From the NCBI GenBank assembly GCA_026261815.1, contig JAMPIT010000230.1, positions 10,229,001-10,293,000 of the forward strand: 64,000 nucleotides of DNA. Reading direction: 5' to 3'. Numbering within the stretch: position 1 is the stretch's first letter; every line of letters starts with the position of its first letter. Source of the stretch: Monarcha castaneiventris obscurior. Taxonomy: Eukaryota; Chordata; Aves; Passeriformes; Monarchidae. Below, in pieces: positions 1-12,480 of this stretch. The notes beneath the pieces were generated by a model that worked only from the letters and a program-made list of their open reading frames with translations, had not been told where the DNA came from and did no database searches. The position numbers and the translations under genes were made by a program.

Positions 1-3000
1 AAAGAACAGCAAATCTAGGTAATGTTTCTTTTCTCATTTGGGCAAGTCCTTCAGAACACTTTAGTAAATTAACCCTATGTAGTGCACTTAGTAAACACAG
101 GATCTCCTGAAAGGATTTATAAAACTAAATTACTTTAGAATTTCCAGACAATCTTTGTTTTTCTTTCGTTTTGTCTGACACAAGCTTAAGAAAAGACTCA
201 GGAAGCAAATGTCAATGTTTAAGTCCTCAGCAAATAGAAATTCTAAGCACAGCATGAGAGAATCAAAGCAAAAAAGGAGAGGTTTTAATAAACAATACAC
301 ATGAAGACATGCCAACTCCATTTCTGAAGTATTATCAATGAATCTGCAATAGTCTCTTTTAATTACATTAATCTTTTCTAGCTAAGGTTACCCTTCAGAC
401 ACTGTAATCCCTCTGGAAATCCACATCTTCAATTTGACCACAATCAAATTTTCATTCATTAAGTTTAAGATGCATGTACTTAAATTTGTGCATAAATATT
501 TATGATACATCCTGTATACCACTGCTCAAAGAGAAGTAGTAGGCTTCCTAAAAACATTACTGAGTAAAAGTTGTTCATCTCATTAACATCAGGCCAGACA
601 ATTTTAATAGTCTTTTATATTCATCTACAAATCTATTAAGAAAACATATTTAGCATAGCTGTGTTCAACGGAATATTCTCCCTCCCAAATTGTCAGAGTT
701 TAGAAACTTCTATCAGGTGTTAAAAAGGCTTTAAAATATTACGTTTTAGATGCCATTCATAAAAATTTCCTCAAGGATCCAATTCCAACTTACATAGTAG
801 ATAAGGAAAATTATAGAGTTAACATAAGCAAGCCTTGGTCTGAACTGTAGAGTGACAGGTACTCACCATTAATTTCATATATATTTTCCTCTTTCTAACT
901 AGACAATTAGGAATATAGTTTGGTCAGGAGTGCCTGCGGACTAAAGGTTTCTCTTACTACTCACCTTCTTGTTTCTTTACTCCCCAAATGCTCCAAGAAT
1001 CACCAAGACACCTTCCAAAGTCTTCATTAATGCAGATTAAAAGAAAAAAAAAGGACAAGGATTTTTGCCCAAATGCAGAACATTGCAATGAGTAACTATT
1101 AGACACATGAGCCTAGAGAAGAATCTAGAGATTCAAAGGCTTAAGGACTTGCTCTGTATGGGAAAAATTAGATGCCTCTGGGGGTTAGAAGTTAGGCAAG
1201 GTTATTTCCAGCCTCCCCAGGTAGCATTTAAAAACATAAAGTGGGGACAGAGGAGGATCACAGACATATGTGTAACCTACTTGCAGTCTGAAAATAAACA
1301 AAGCAGCTTTCAAAACCTAGTACCAGCACCAAGAACAGTTCGGCTCCAGAGCACAAAACTCTGCAAGCTAATTTTGAAGGGGACAACATTAACCTGTGCA
1401 GAGCTCTAAACTGGATTAAACCTTGCACAGAAATTAGCTCAGTTAAAACCAGTTTAAATACCTGAACTCTCACTCTCCTATAGTCACCCTCCTGGGGAAT
1501 ACCCTAGGAGCTGTACCCAGCAGAGGCAGCAGCAAGCTACTGGGTAGCTGCAAAATGGAGAGAGCATTTCTCAAGCAGGGTTAGTGTGTTCATGTCAAAG
1601 CAGCATTAACAAAAACCATCAACAGCACAGAAAGCAAAGTGAAGTGCAAGCAGATGGGAGCAAGTACTGCAGACGGCCTGTATGACCATCCTGCCCTGGA
1701 GGAGCCACACAGGGGCAGACAGCTGGGTCTGACTAGGAAAAAAGGGTTTGTAGTAACTTTTGAGAGCAGCTAGGCAGTGTTGCCCCTGTGTCAGCTTCTT
1801 GAAAGTGAAGATCTTTAATATACTGACCAAATGTGCAAACAAAAACATTAAAAATAGTCCCTCTGAAGTCCCTTGTCATTAGCTTCCTGTGCTCCCTGTA
1901 CATACCTGCCTAGATCTCTGGGGTTCAGCAAACTCCTCCCCCTTCCAAACTATTGCAAATCCTCTTTCAGCTGAGCTGACCTTATTTGCAGTGACCAACC
2001 CAGAGCTGAACATCCGCACTTTGGCAAATCCAAGCTAACAATGCACAGTACTAAAACCAGTATGAGTTCCCAGCCAAAACCGGTGTGTGGGTGAAAGTGC
2101 TTAGGAACCTGTACAACAGGAGCAGATACCCCTTCAACCTCACCATTGAATGCTAGATATAACCAAAGAATTTCAAATAGTGTGGCCTAGCACCCATAAC
2201 GTCTCTCTGCACACAGCAGTGCATCCATATAGATTCTTTTTCCCTTGTAAATACTCTGCCTTGGTGCATTTAAAGCTGTGAATACTTGAAGTTAATAGCT
2301 TTTGACTTCAATCCATAGGCAGTACAGTTACTAATTACCTAATTACATATATAAAAATCTGTTTCCCCTCATCACAAAAAAAAAAACCCAAAACCCCACA
2401 GCACACAAACCCATTAACATCTGAATAAAGCGTGCTCATTTATTTATAACTAAGTCAGGCCTGTTTAAAAAGAGAGATTTGCAGCAAGGTTTTTTTGTTG
2501 AGTATAAACTTCTGTTCCCTTCATTTTCAGTCTTCCTGCTACAGTTAACAATTATTACACTTAAAGACAAAGCTGCTCTGAAGGAGAACAAGAGCTGGAA
2601 CTGCCAGAAGTGAGGCTGAGGTATTCAGTTAATAATTTAGCAGCAGCTACTTATCAGGATATACAAGTTCACATTCCTTCTTTTCCCCACAGAAATGTCT
2701 TCTTCGTGAAGGAATTTCTTTGGGAGGTCACTATTAGAGAAGAGAGTGAATAGCACTATCTGTGAGAAAATGCCTGTTTCAGGCTCCAAGAATAATTCTG
2801 GATAACTTGCACAGACTTCTTTAAATGAATGGTAATAACATTTTTTAAAGAATATTAAATCCTCTATGCTGAACTCTTCTGCCACACTGCTGCATTTCAT
2901 CTGATTTGAAAATAACCTAGGTTTTGCCCTAGTGCAGTACTAGCAAGAGATCCATACAACACATGCAAATTAAAACGAAAAAGTACAATTAAGCTCTAAA

Positions 3001-5498
3001 CCATTTAAATTTTAAGTTTAGATAGAAGAAGAATGAGAGTGATTCAAGTATGTCTGACACATAATATCAAATTTTGGATTGCTGAAAAGAGCCCATTCAT
3101 ATCTTGTTATAAAAGAATGTTTATTCACATGCATTATTGCCAACTAAATATTACGTATTTTTTCAGAACTTTACAGTTGCCATTTCAGGTAAATGGTACC
3201 ATTACTTCTATTTCTCTGTAAGAGAGTCATCCAAATTAAACAATATTTCTGCAGTGCATTATCAAATATGATATACTCATCAACTGTGATACCCACATGG
3301 AAATCTTGAACTTCAGGCTGTAAAACTATGCTCAAAAGCAATAAAAGTAGTGCAAATCATCAGGGGAAAAAACAATTCTGTTTTGACTCTTCTCCTTAGC
3401 CAAGCAAGGCAAGGCGTTTAACCAAAGTAAGTTTTAGTGATCAACTCTCCAGATTAAAAATACACTTTTCTGCAAAATTTAAATGCTTATATGTTCTTCT
3501 ATATCATTTTTGCTATGTACAGGAGATAAATGTGAGGAAATTTTATTTCACTGAGATCCAAATTCATATCACTAACTGCAGGAATTTCTCTGGGGTGCCT
3601 AATTAGGAGGCGCATCAACAAAGGTTGCCTAAATAAGTCAATGCTGAGAGACATCTTTAAAGGATAATTCAGAGTTGCTAGTCTAAAATTGCCTCTTCTC
3701 ATGCTCTATAGAACAGGGCTCCTAATCTCAGCTGGGTATTACAATTAGTTGAAATTAATTCTGGCCCCATCCCTAGGGTTCCTACAGTAAAAAAAATCCT
3801 TTATTCTTTCATTCTGAAAGAAAAAGAAACATTTTTTTTTTTACTCACAAACCCAAGAAATACATAGGACAGATGCTTCTGTCTTTCACTTGGCTCTGCA
3901 GGCTTCTGAAAACGTATGGAAAATTCCATTCTCACTGGTGTTATGGTTTCACAAAGTCATAACCACTGCCACTGCCTTAGACTGTATTCAGTATTCCCAG
4001 TAGACATTTCTAGCTATCTCGCTTGAACTTCAAATTCACCCCATTTCTAAGCCATTCCAGTCCCCAGGAAGGATCTTCAACAGTCTTTATTCAGTCTAAA
4101 GCTGAATAAAAAGAACAATGATGTGGCTCCCCACTGCAAACCTGCAGTGTTTTTGAACACAGATGGAAAAAGTAAAACAGAGCCCAGAGTAACTGCATGC
4201 ACAACCCAGGAGTCAGTGCCCCCTGGAATCCTGAGGATACACAGCTCTCACAAAGGTACTCTGCTCTCTAAGTAACCCGCTTGTGAATTTGACAGAGGAA
4301 GAACAGAGAGTCATGAAATTAATAAAAAAAAAAAAATTAAAAATTAGATCCATGTGTTTATACAACTTCATCTCGGGGTACATTTTACCTCAGTCAAAGG
4401 ACACAAGCTCCATGAACAGAGCCAAGTTCAGTATTTTTTCTATAAACCAGGTCAAAAAGAATCCAGGCTAGTGACATGCCAACAAGTAAGAGTCATTTAG
4501 GCATGCTAAATGAGAATATTCAGCTTTCTAGGGTTTAGATGGGGATGGGAAAGAGACAAAATTATATTTCCCAATGCTTCTTTCCTTTAGAGACTAAATT
4601 TTTTTCCCCAAAACAATGCCTTGTTAAGGAAAAAACAATGGTTTTTTATCCTTTCATACAGTTCTACCTGATATATGAAAAACTAAAGGGAAGAATCAAA
4701 GAGGTGTTTTAGCTTGGTTTTACAGTTAAAAATCATGTCTGTGTACTCTGGAAAGGCTGCAGTGATTGAAGAATTCATGAAATTGTGATGTTAGAAAAAA
4801 GAAACAGGAAAAAGTAAAGCCTGCAGAAATAGAGATTGCATTATCTAGTGTCCTTCAACCAAGATTTTCAAGAATGATTAATGGTTTTGGCTTTTACGGT
4901 GCCTGAATTGCCTATGTGGTATTAATTTCCAGAAAGTGCTCAGTATCTTTCCTCTGAAAATCAAGCCTCTTGAAACTATATGGAGTTGGGAAACCAAGAA
5001 AAAGGAGGCATGGAAAACTTTCTTTAAATTTAGAATATTTTTTTAAATACCCACTTAGCTACAGTGCCCAAAAACACACTTGGAAAAAATAGTGTCATTG
5101 TGAAGTGATCAGATTATCTGCTTTATAATTACAGTGTTGCAGTACATACCCCTGAGATATTCAGGTAGCTTGTGAGGAAAACTAGAGATGATAATGTATT
5201 ATCTGAGACATGCAGAGTTTAAAAATAGGCAGAAATAATGCCTCAAGACATTTTTTATTTGCTTCACCAAGATGATACTCTTAAGGTATTTTATACATTT
5301 ACTAAAGTTTGAATTTACCATGTCAGTGATTAGCCATAATCTAAACTATTTCAAAAAAAGTGGTTTTGCAGGATTTTTGTGGCTTTTTTCCAAGTGCAGA
5401 CACTGTCCTGCAGTTATAGATACAATCATATGTGAACTCTGCAAAACTGATAGGTTTGATTTGCATTGAAGGGTTCATAGAATTCATACAACTATCAG

Positions 5499-5570
5499 GC
5501 CAAATGGGACTACACAGATTATTCCAAGGAAGCATGTGCTTGGCTGCCTATAGGATTAGGACCTTACCCA
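5499..5570 (+). repeat. Possible ancient amniote repeat relic
   Basis: The stretch reads like a decayed copy of a repeat common in reptile genomes, with an order of GGGACTACACAG, then GCATGTGCTT, then AGGATTAGGACCTTA. I recognise the order of motifs from memory but cannot name the family with certainty. A repeat-library search would decide. Confidence 0.25.
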
Positions 5571-8500
5571 TGACCTCCACACACATGCAGCTATCCTAAT
5601 ATCTGAACATGCACTGCAATTCACTTGAAAATATACCACAGCACACCGAATTATTATGTGCCATTACTCAGTTTTCAAGTTCCACAGGAATTTATTCCCA
5701 GCAAAATACAAGATGCAAGCAGCTGCACACAAGATTAAATCCCCTACCTCCAGCAGTTTTACAAAAGTTTTGCATGAGGTATGTTCATTACACAAAGCTA
5801 AGTGCCCACCAGTCAAACTGCTATGAATGCCCCCAAACTGGTTATCTCTTTAGAAGATAAAGTGTGCTGTTTATATAACTTATTAAAAATTGCACCCTTG
5901 CATTCCTTTTTCAGAAAAAAGTGTGAGGGCACTGCTTTATCACTTTAACTATGTGTTTCTTTGAACATATTTGTGCTTTAAAGTAAACACCAATGCTATT
6001 TTTTTACGACTACTAAAATCAAAACACGTCTTTTCAAATTAATCTGTACAATGGTTGGGAAGAGCCTTTGATTCAGTACCGTAATTATAAACAGGCACTT
6101 AAGTCAGATGTACTAAAAGAGCATCAGTCATTTAAAATCAAATTAACAGTTTGATTAATCAAACACCAGACTGTCAAGTCAGATAACATACCTGATGGCT
6201 TTGTTCAGTTACCAAAGAGGGTTTCCACTTAAAGCAGCATGGAATTCATCTGCAAAACAAATTTTACTCAAGCAAAAACTTTGGTTTTCTTCAAATGTGC
6301 TCTATAGTATTACTAGTAAAGTTCTCAGGACAAGCCAAATTCTCATTCACTTTCATGTGGTCACATGGCAGGAATGGGCAGATAGATTTCCTGCCTCATT
6401 GAGGTCCACTGTCCAGGCAGAAAAGTGCAGTGGGATTCAGGAGGATGTGCATTAGTAGTATCAGATCATGCATATGTGGTAGACCAAGGTGGGAGAAAAC
6501 CATTTAATTGACTTACTTCCAAAAGTTAGCAATTATTTACCAGAACATGCATGGGAGGCCAGTGCATGTCATAGGAGACATTGCATGCATTTCCACACCT
6601 GAATTCTCCTCCCCTCTATTAGAGTATCTTCTTTTCCTATCATGCCACTGAAGATGGTCTCCACAAACATTTGGAAAGGCACTTCTCATTAGAAACAATA
6701 TAGTTGATGCCGTTATGTTAAAACCCAAAATGGAAAAGGTCATGCTATATCATTACAGTCCCAGAGTAACAAAATGCAAAGACAGGAGCATGTAATTCTA
6801 AACAGCCATGCATCCATAGAACCATTATGGAAAACACCACCTCTGTGTTCCAAAAAGCAGGGTATTCCTCTGTGTAACTGGGACCAAACAAACTCGAGAA
6901 CTTGTGACTGAAGAATTGTCCTCTGAAGGGAAGCAACTCATCATTGATCCTCTCTAAGCACAGCACATAGCAGCGCATCTGGCAGGAGGGGTCTCCAGAT
7001 GTGTTGTATTCGATTTATGAAAGAAAAATCATGTTAGTCAACACAGAAAGAAGGCAACATTTCAACTGACCAGAGAGGTCTCAAACAAAGAGAAAGAAAA
7101 AGCCACCTTTCTTCTGCAATATCCGAATTCTCCTGGTGTTGGATAATGTTCCAGAATTCATTTTCAATCCCTTGGGTGTCACAAACAGCCTGAAATCAAC
7201 TACGAAAGAAAAGTGAGAGAGAGAGAGAGTTTCTCACTGCATCAGTTTACCCACTATTATTAGACACTGAAGATTGCACCTATGACAAGCACTCTGAGCT
7301 GTGAAGCAGCATCAACAAGCAGATGTGTGCTTCTGGGGATAGGCCTGCTTTCAAAAGCGTCATTGCAAATGCATGTCCTTCACAGTGTCTGATCCAGAGC
7401 CCATTTCCAGCATGGCAAGGAAGGATAAAATGGAAGCATGCCAAGTATACCAACATAAAACCTCTAAATTCATAGCATACAATTAAAATTAACGGGAATA
7501 GGGACCAATTCCAGATTAAACAGCAGCAAAGGAAAAACTTGAAGAAACAAACCCCATCACCTCATACCCCAAAGATCTTTCTGTCATGATTCAGTATGCT
7601 GCCTGCATATATCTATGGATTCGCAACCAAAGAAAAATCAAAAATGCCTCTTGTAAATGGTGTTTTGAAAAACTGATAATTTCTTGGCTTCATTCCACAA
7701 CTGCTTTTGATACTCGTCCATTTGTGATTATGATTCAAACTTTAAATGCCTCTATGCTTCCAGCCTAAAATACATATTATTTTGCAGTTGTATTCTAAAT
7801 GACAGTTCTTTCAAGGTGTCTGCCTATGGGTTCAGTTGGGGCCCGAACAGACTAATTCAACTTTGTGCATTTTAATGTTCAGTGCTACCCATTGATGGGC
7901 TCTGTTGAATGTGAGAGACCTAAAAATGTGCAGAAAGTAATTGTCCAGTGGGATATTCCCCCCCTTACCCTAATTACAAGAAAAACCCCTTAAATCTGTC
8001 AAAAAAAGAAAAAAAATTAACAAAAAAGGCAAGGAAAAAACTTTAACCTACTGCTTAAATGTGTTAAAAATGAAAAAAATGAGCATGAGTTATAAGAAAT
8101 CCAAAGGCTTATGGTAAAAGCATTTCTCTTGCTTACATTGGCATAAAGACAAAAGGTTTCAAAGAAAACATATATGGGGTTTGCCAATTCATTGCAGCAT
8201 TTCTGCTAAAAAGAATTTCCCTCACAGGTCAAAACCCAATGATATATGAACCTCAATGTCTTCTGAGGTTTGGATCATGTATGCCGTGAAAATTACGGCT
8301 GCTTATCTAATCTCTGAAGTTTCCTTTCTTCCTTTTCCCTTCACAGTCTTGATCTCTCCCTCCACTGCTTCATCTAAATTTATTACTACTCATACCAATC
8401 CATCTCACTGTTTTTAAAATATCACAAGTAAATCCCACCAAAGTCTTTTTTTTCTTCTTCTAACCACAAATATCAGTCTGATAGCTGTTTCAGATACCAG

Positions 8501-11500
8501 GCCTCAGGAAAATAGAAGTGGTAACCATTGGAACGCCAAGATTCAAAAGCCTGTATCTGGTGGAGTGAGTTCTTTCATGTCCACAGATGTTTCCTCAGGA
8601 CTGAATGAACAAGAATTCACCACCTCCACCCCACAGTCCCACTGCAGACATGCCCTAGAGATTGTAGATGCTGCATACAAAAACTCACCTATGTATTTGC
8701 ACAACTATATAGGCAATTTGGACTTCAAACTTTTTATTCGAACCCATTACACCCAGAATTGATACAGTTTGTTGTTGTTCCTTTTTAAAGCAAATACTTG
8801 ATCTTCAAGCCAGATGGACCATCAGATTCTGATGACTAATGAATGGCTATGTATTGTTTCACCTTTAATCCTCATGGATATTAATGGGGGCAGTTTTCAG
8901 ACTGGGGCACCTAACAGCAAGCAACCTCTTCCCTTCATGTTTGAAGTATCTACCATACAGAGGCAGGAAGATTTTAGATGAAAGAAAATTTGATCAATGC
9001 TATTATCTGGAAAAAGCAATTTTACCAAAATTCAAAATCTTCATCAATTTTGATGAAAACTTAGATGTGATAGTTTCTAATAAACAATTGCTGCTGTATT
9101 TCTTTTTTATTTCTATTATATTTCTACTTCACCATTTCACTTGTTCTATAGCTTTACCATAAAATACTGCTATGTAGCATGCAACAATACTAACAAAGCA
9201 CAATTGCCTAAATACCAGGTTACAGTAATTCAGAATTTTAAAAATTAAATTTCTCAGAGTTTCCATCCCATGAAAAACTTCCCATGAAAAGCTTTGCTCC
9301 AAGTTAGAACAAAAAGAGAAGCCTTCATGTTTTACCTTGAACAACAGAAAAATGCCATTTTCAACCATTAATATAATACATAATTAAGGGACCTAATTTT
9401 CATGACCTTGGATGAATATGAAAGTGTTCAAGATCGATATGGGCTTCAATTCTAGAAAGTCTCAGAAACATAAAATAATGATCAAAGCTCAGGACTGAAT
9501 TTCTAAACATTTAGATTCCTTATTTTTCTTATATATTTTTATTAAAAAGACAAACAAACACACACAAACAAACAAAACTTTTCCCAACAGTATAATCCCA
9601 TCTACTGGCACTGAGGAGTGATTCTCTTGTACATCCTAATGGGCATTTGGCTCTGTCACTGACACCCCGTCATCTTGGCACACATATAGGAAATTTCAAT
9701 ATACAAGCAAAACAGGAGTGAACTAAACCCCTTTAACCTTAGCATCTTGGCTGCATGAAGATTCGGACCAATAGATTTTGTATTCCCCTTCCACAATTCC
9801 TTTCTATGTAGATACACTCCACTGGAATAACATAAGAGCACTGCATTGTAAAATAATAATTTTGCTAAAAAACTAACAAATTTTGCCCTATAACAGAATC
9901 CCTACATAGGAAAACATTCTGGAATAAGTATAATAAAATAGCCTATTTTCCTATACATTGGACAGTCAGTTTACCCAGATTCCATAGAAAAGGCCACTTT
10001 TAACTGGTGTCCAGGCAAGTCATTACCACACCAACTCCTCCATGATCACTAGAAACTACAATATCTGACTCTATTTTTAGCCTCCTATTTTGAAGTCTAA
10101 AGTCATGTTAGAAAAAATTTAAAAGTTATAAATATTTACTATATTTCATAATTTCCTAAATCATATTGACTTAAAGTATAAGCATATGAAATGAACATCA
10201 GAAAGGAAAAGTTGAGACAACTTAGTAAATTTGTGTCTCTCATTTGCTGTAAGCAAAGAGTACATTCTTAGAACATTCAGATAAAACTAAATCAGATTGA
10301 ATTAGTTCAACCTCTCGCTCTCAAGCATCTGATCAATAAAGCAGAGCTTTAAAATTGTCAGAAAGACAGTGAACTTTTCCAGAAGGCCATCGCAGCTAAA
10401 ATCTACACTCAAACTCCATTTGCTTTAATCTGGCATATACAATATAGATACGTCATCCGGCACACTAATGTATATATTCCTCACTATTCACAAGAATTTG
10501 TAGAAGTCTGGACCATTTCCTACATAAATCTTAGGGGTGTAATAAAGAGAAGCCTTTCACAATATGTCACTGTGATTCTAACTTCATTAAAAACTTTATT
10601 TCACCAGAAACTGGCCCTCCATATATGTGCTCCTGAGACTGCAAGAATTTCTTTTACCCTTTACATCAGTTTTAAATACAGGCTCATGCAACTGCACAGA
10701 ATAATAGCACTCAAAGGAAAAACAAGCAAACAAACAAAACAAAAAAAAAACCCACACCAAGTGTTATAGAAGGAGTTCTAACCAGCAAAATACCAGAAAA
10801 GGCGGAGAAATGGGATTAATCTAATAGATTTTTCATATTGGTACTTGCTGTATCTTTAGAAAAAACATTTATGGAAATTAAATCAAGACTTTGTCAGACT
10901 TCCTGCTTCCTTTGTAACATTCTCCCCCTTCCTGGTCTACATACTGCAGAATAGATTTAGCTCCCTTTTCACTTGCCACCTTCAGGTCATGCTTTCCAAA
11001 GACCATTTGAAGGAGAACTGCACCTAATTCAGCCAGGCTAGCAGACCTAAGAACCTGCACAGGACAAGAAGCTCTTCCCACAGCAGACAAACCATTCCAT
11101 ACTGTTCTTTGTATTTTTAATTCGAGCAGGTATTTCTCAGCACTAAACAAAAGGACAGCTCAGTCATCTGCACACTGTTGCAACATTGTTTTAAACATCT
11201 GAAAGGAGAATACCAATAAAAATATGTGCTCACAGTGAAGAGTTCCATTATTCAACATCAGCTGCCCAACACATCTCACTTCTGTCCAAACACTGTGCAG
11301 TCTAAAACCAGAGACTGGAAACAGGTTAGCTACAGGCTCAACAAGTACAGTGGAATTCACCCCTTGTTCCCCACTTTTTTGCTTGCTGCAATGTGAATAG
11401 CCACGGTTCAAGTAGCAATTGGGGTCACATCTGAATTCACTTTCCCCCTTCCAGGGCAGTTTTCCCCAGCCGTGGGCCTGAGGAAGGCAACTTTACAATG

Positions 11501-11878
11501 TCAAAATCAGGCCTTTTTCTTGTACCTCACCGAGAGACAATAACACAGGGCCAGGCCTGCTTTCCTGACAGCAGAGATTCAGGAAAGAGAGTGTATCACT
11601 TAAACAAAAGAATGAATTATTTATTCCATTGCTAGCAGAACTCTAACTTACACTTTACAATCTTGCATAAATGTCTATGATCTGGAAAGAGAAGGCGCAT
11701 CTAAAGCAGAATGTATATCCCCTCAGTAAAATTGGCTTCTACCACCTCAGCTGAAATCATGGCCATGCATGGAATAGAGCAACACCTAAACACGCCAAGT
11801 AAACCTGGGACTACTTGTGTCTGGTGCTTCAACCACAAATGCCAGGGAATATTGCTACAAAGTATGTACTATTAAAAC

Positions 11879-11900
11879 CAAACAAACAAACAAACAAACA
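11879..11900 (+). repeat. (AAAC)n microsatellite
   Basis: About five uninterrupted AAAC units, followed by further A-rich, C-interrupted sequence to about 11930. Similar CAAA-type runs occur at 9550-9577 and 10722-10750, so this composition recurs in the desert. Confidence 0.9.
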
Positions 11901-12292
11901 GAAAACCAGAAAAACAAAAAGCAAAAACAGGCAATATGCTTATTTCCAGATTATTCCTGTAAAAGTGAAGCACACACAATATCGGGATACACCAGAAGGG
12001 TGTACAGAGTTAAGTGCAACATTCATCGAGGTATCTCATGTTGCTTAATCAGAAGGTTACAATTTCCTTTTTACTTCAAATCCTTTCAGAATATGTCAAC
12101 ATATACCATTTACTTCTTCTGACTGTATATCCAGTGGACTTTCATATTTTTGGACAGCACAACATTCCTTGAAATTACTCCAAACCTGAATAACAGTGTC
12201 TTAAAATGAACTCCAGTCACAGTTTCGTTCATCCTCAGCTGTGATCCAGCCCTGGAAGGGGATGGAGATCAAATTACCCGGATCACATATAT

Positions 12293-12480
12293 TCTTATAT
12301 AAGGGTGGCCATGCTGGCTCAGACCAAAGGTCCATCTGGTTGGATATCCTGGCTCTGACAGTAGCAGACGCCTAAGGAAAAGTATAGAAGCAAGGCAAGC
12401 ATGTCATGATCCTTCCCCCTTAGTTACACTTCCAGCATCCTGTGGTTTCAGGGCTTCCTAAGCCAGAGGCTCTGACAACA
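12293..12480 (-). repeat. Old CR1-related LINE 3' end
   Basis: The + strand begins GGCCATGCTGGCTCAGACCA, then AAGGTCCATCTGG and a TATCCTGGCTCTGACAG segment. It continues through diverged ATGATCCTTCCCCC and CCAGAGGCTCTGA segments. This is the reverse complement of a CR1-like 3' end widespread in turtles and crocodilians and thinly retained in birds. Two other copies are in this window (34890-35000 forward, 49676-50003 reverse). The exact subfamily is uncertain. Confidence 0.55.

Larger units (their letters stand above)
1..12290. other. AT-rich gene desert, no gene seen
   Basis: No supported coding exon, RNA gene or clear young mobile element. It holds a short GA run (7216-7230), a CAAA-type run (9550-9577), a CAAA/A run (about 10722-10750) and an AAAC run (11879-11900). 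A perfect 16-bp palindrome lies at 6149-6164. A weak match to an old amniote repeat lies near 5499-5570. The open frames of 60-100 codons are scattered on both strands, overlap one another and show no recognisable domains. Confidence 0.75.

Noticed and set aside
7240..7262. MIR-like phrase (CATCAGTTTACCCAC)
   Set aside because: Only about 15 bases fit and the expected upstream part is absent.
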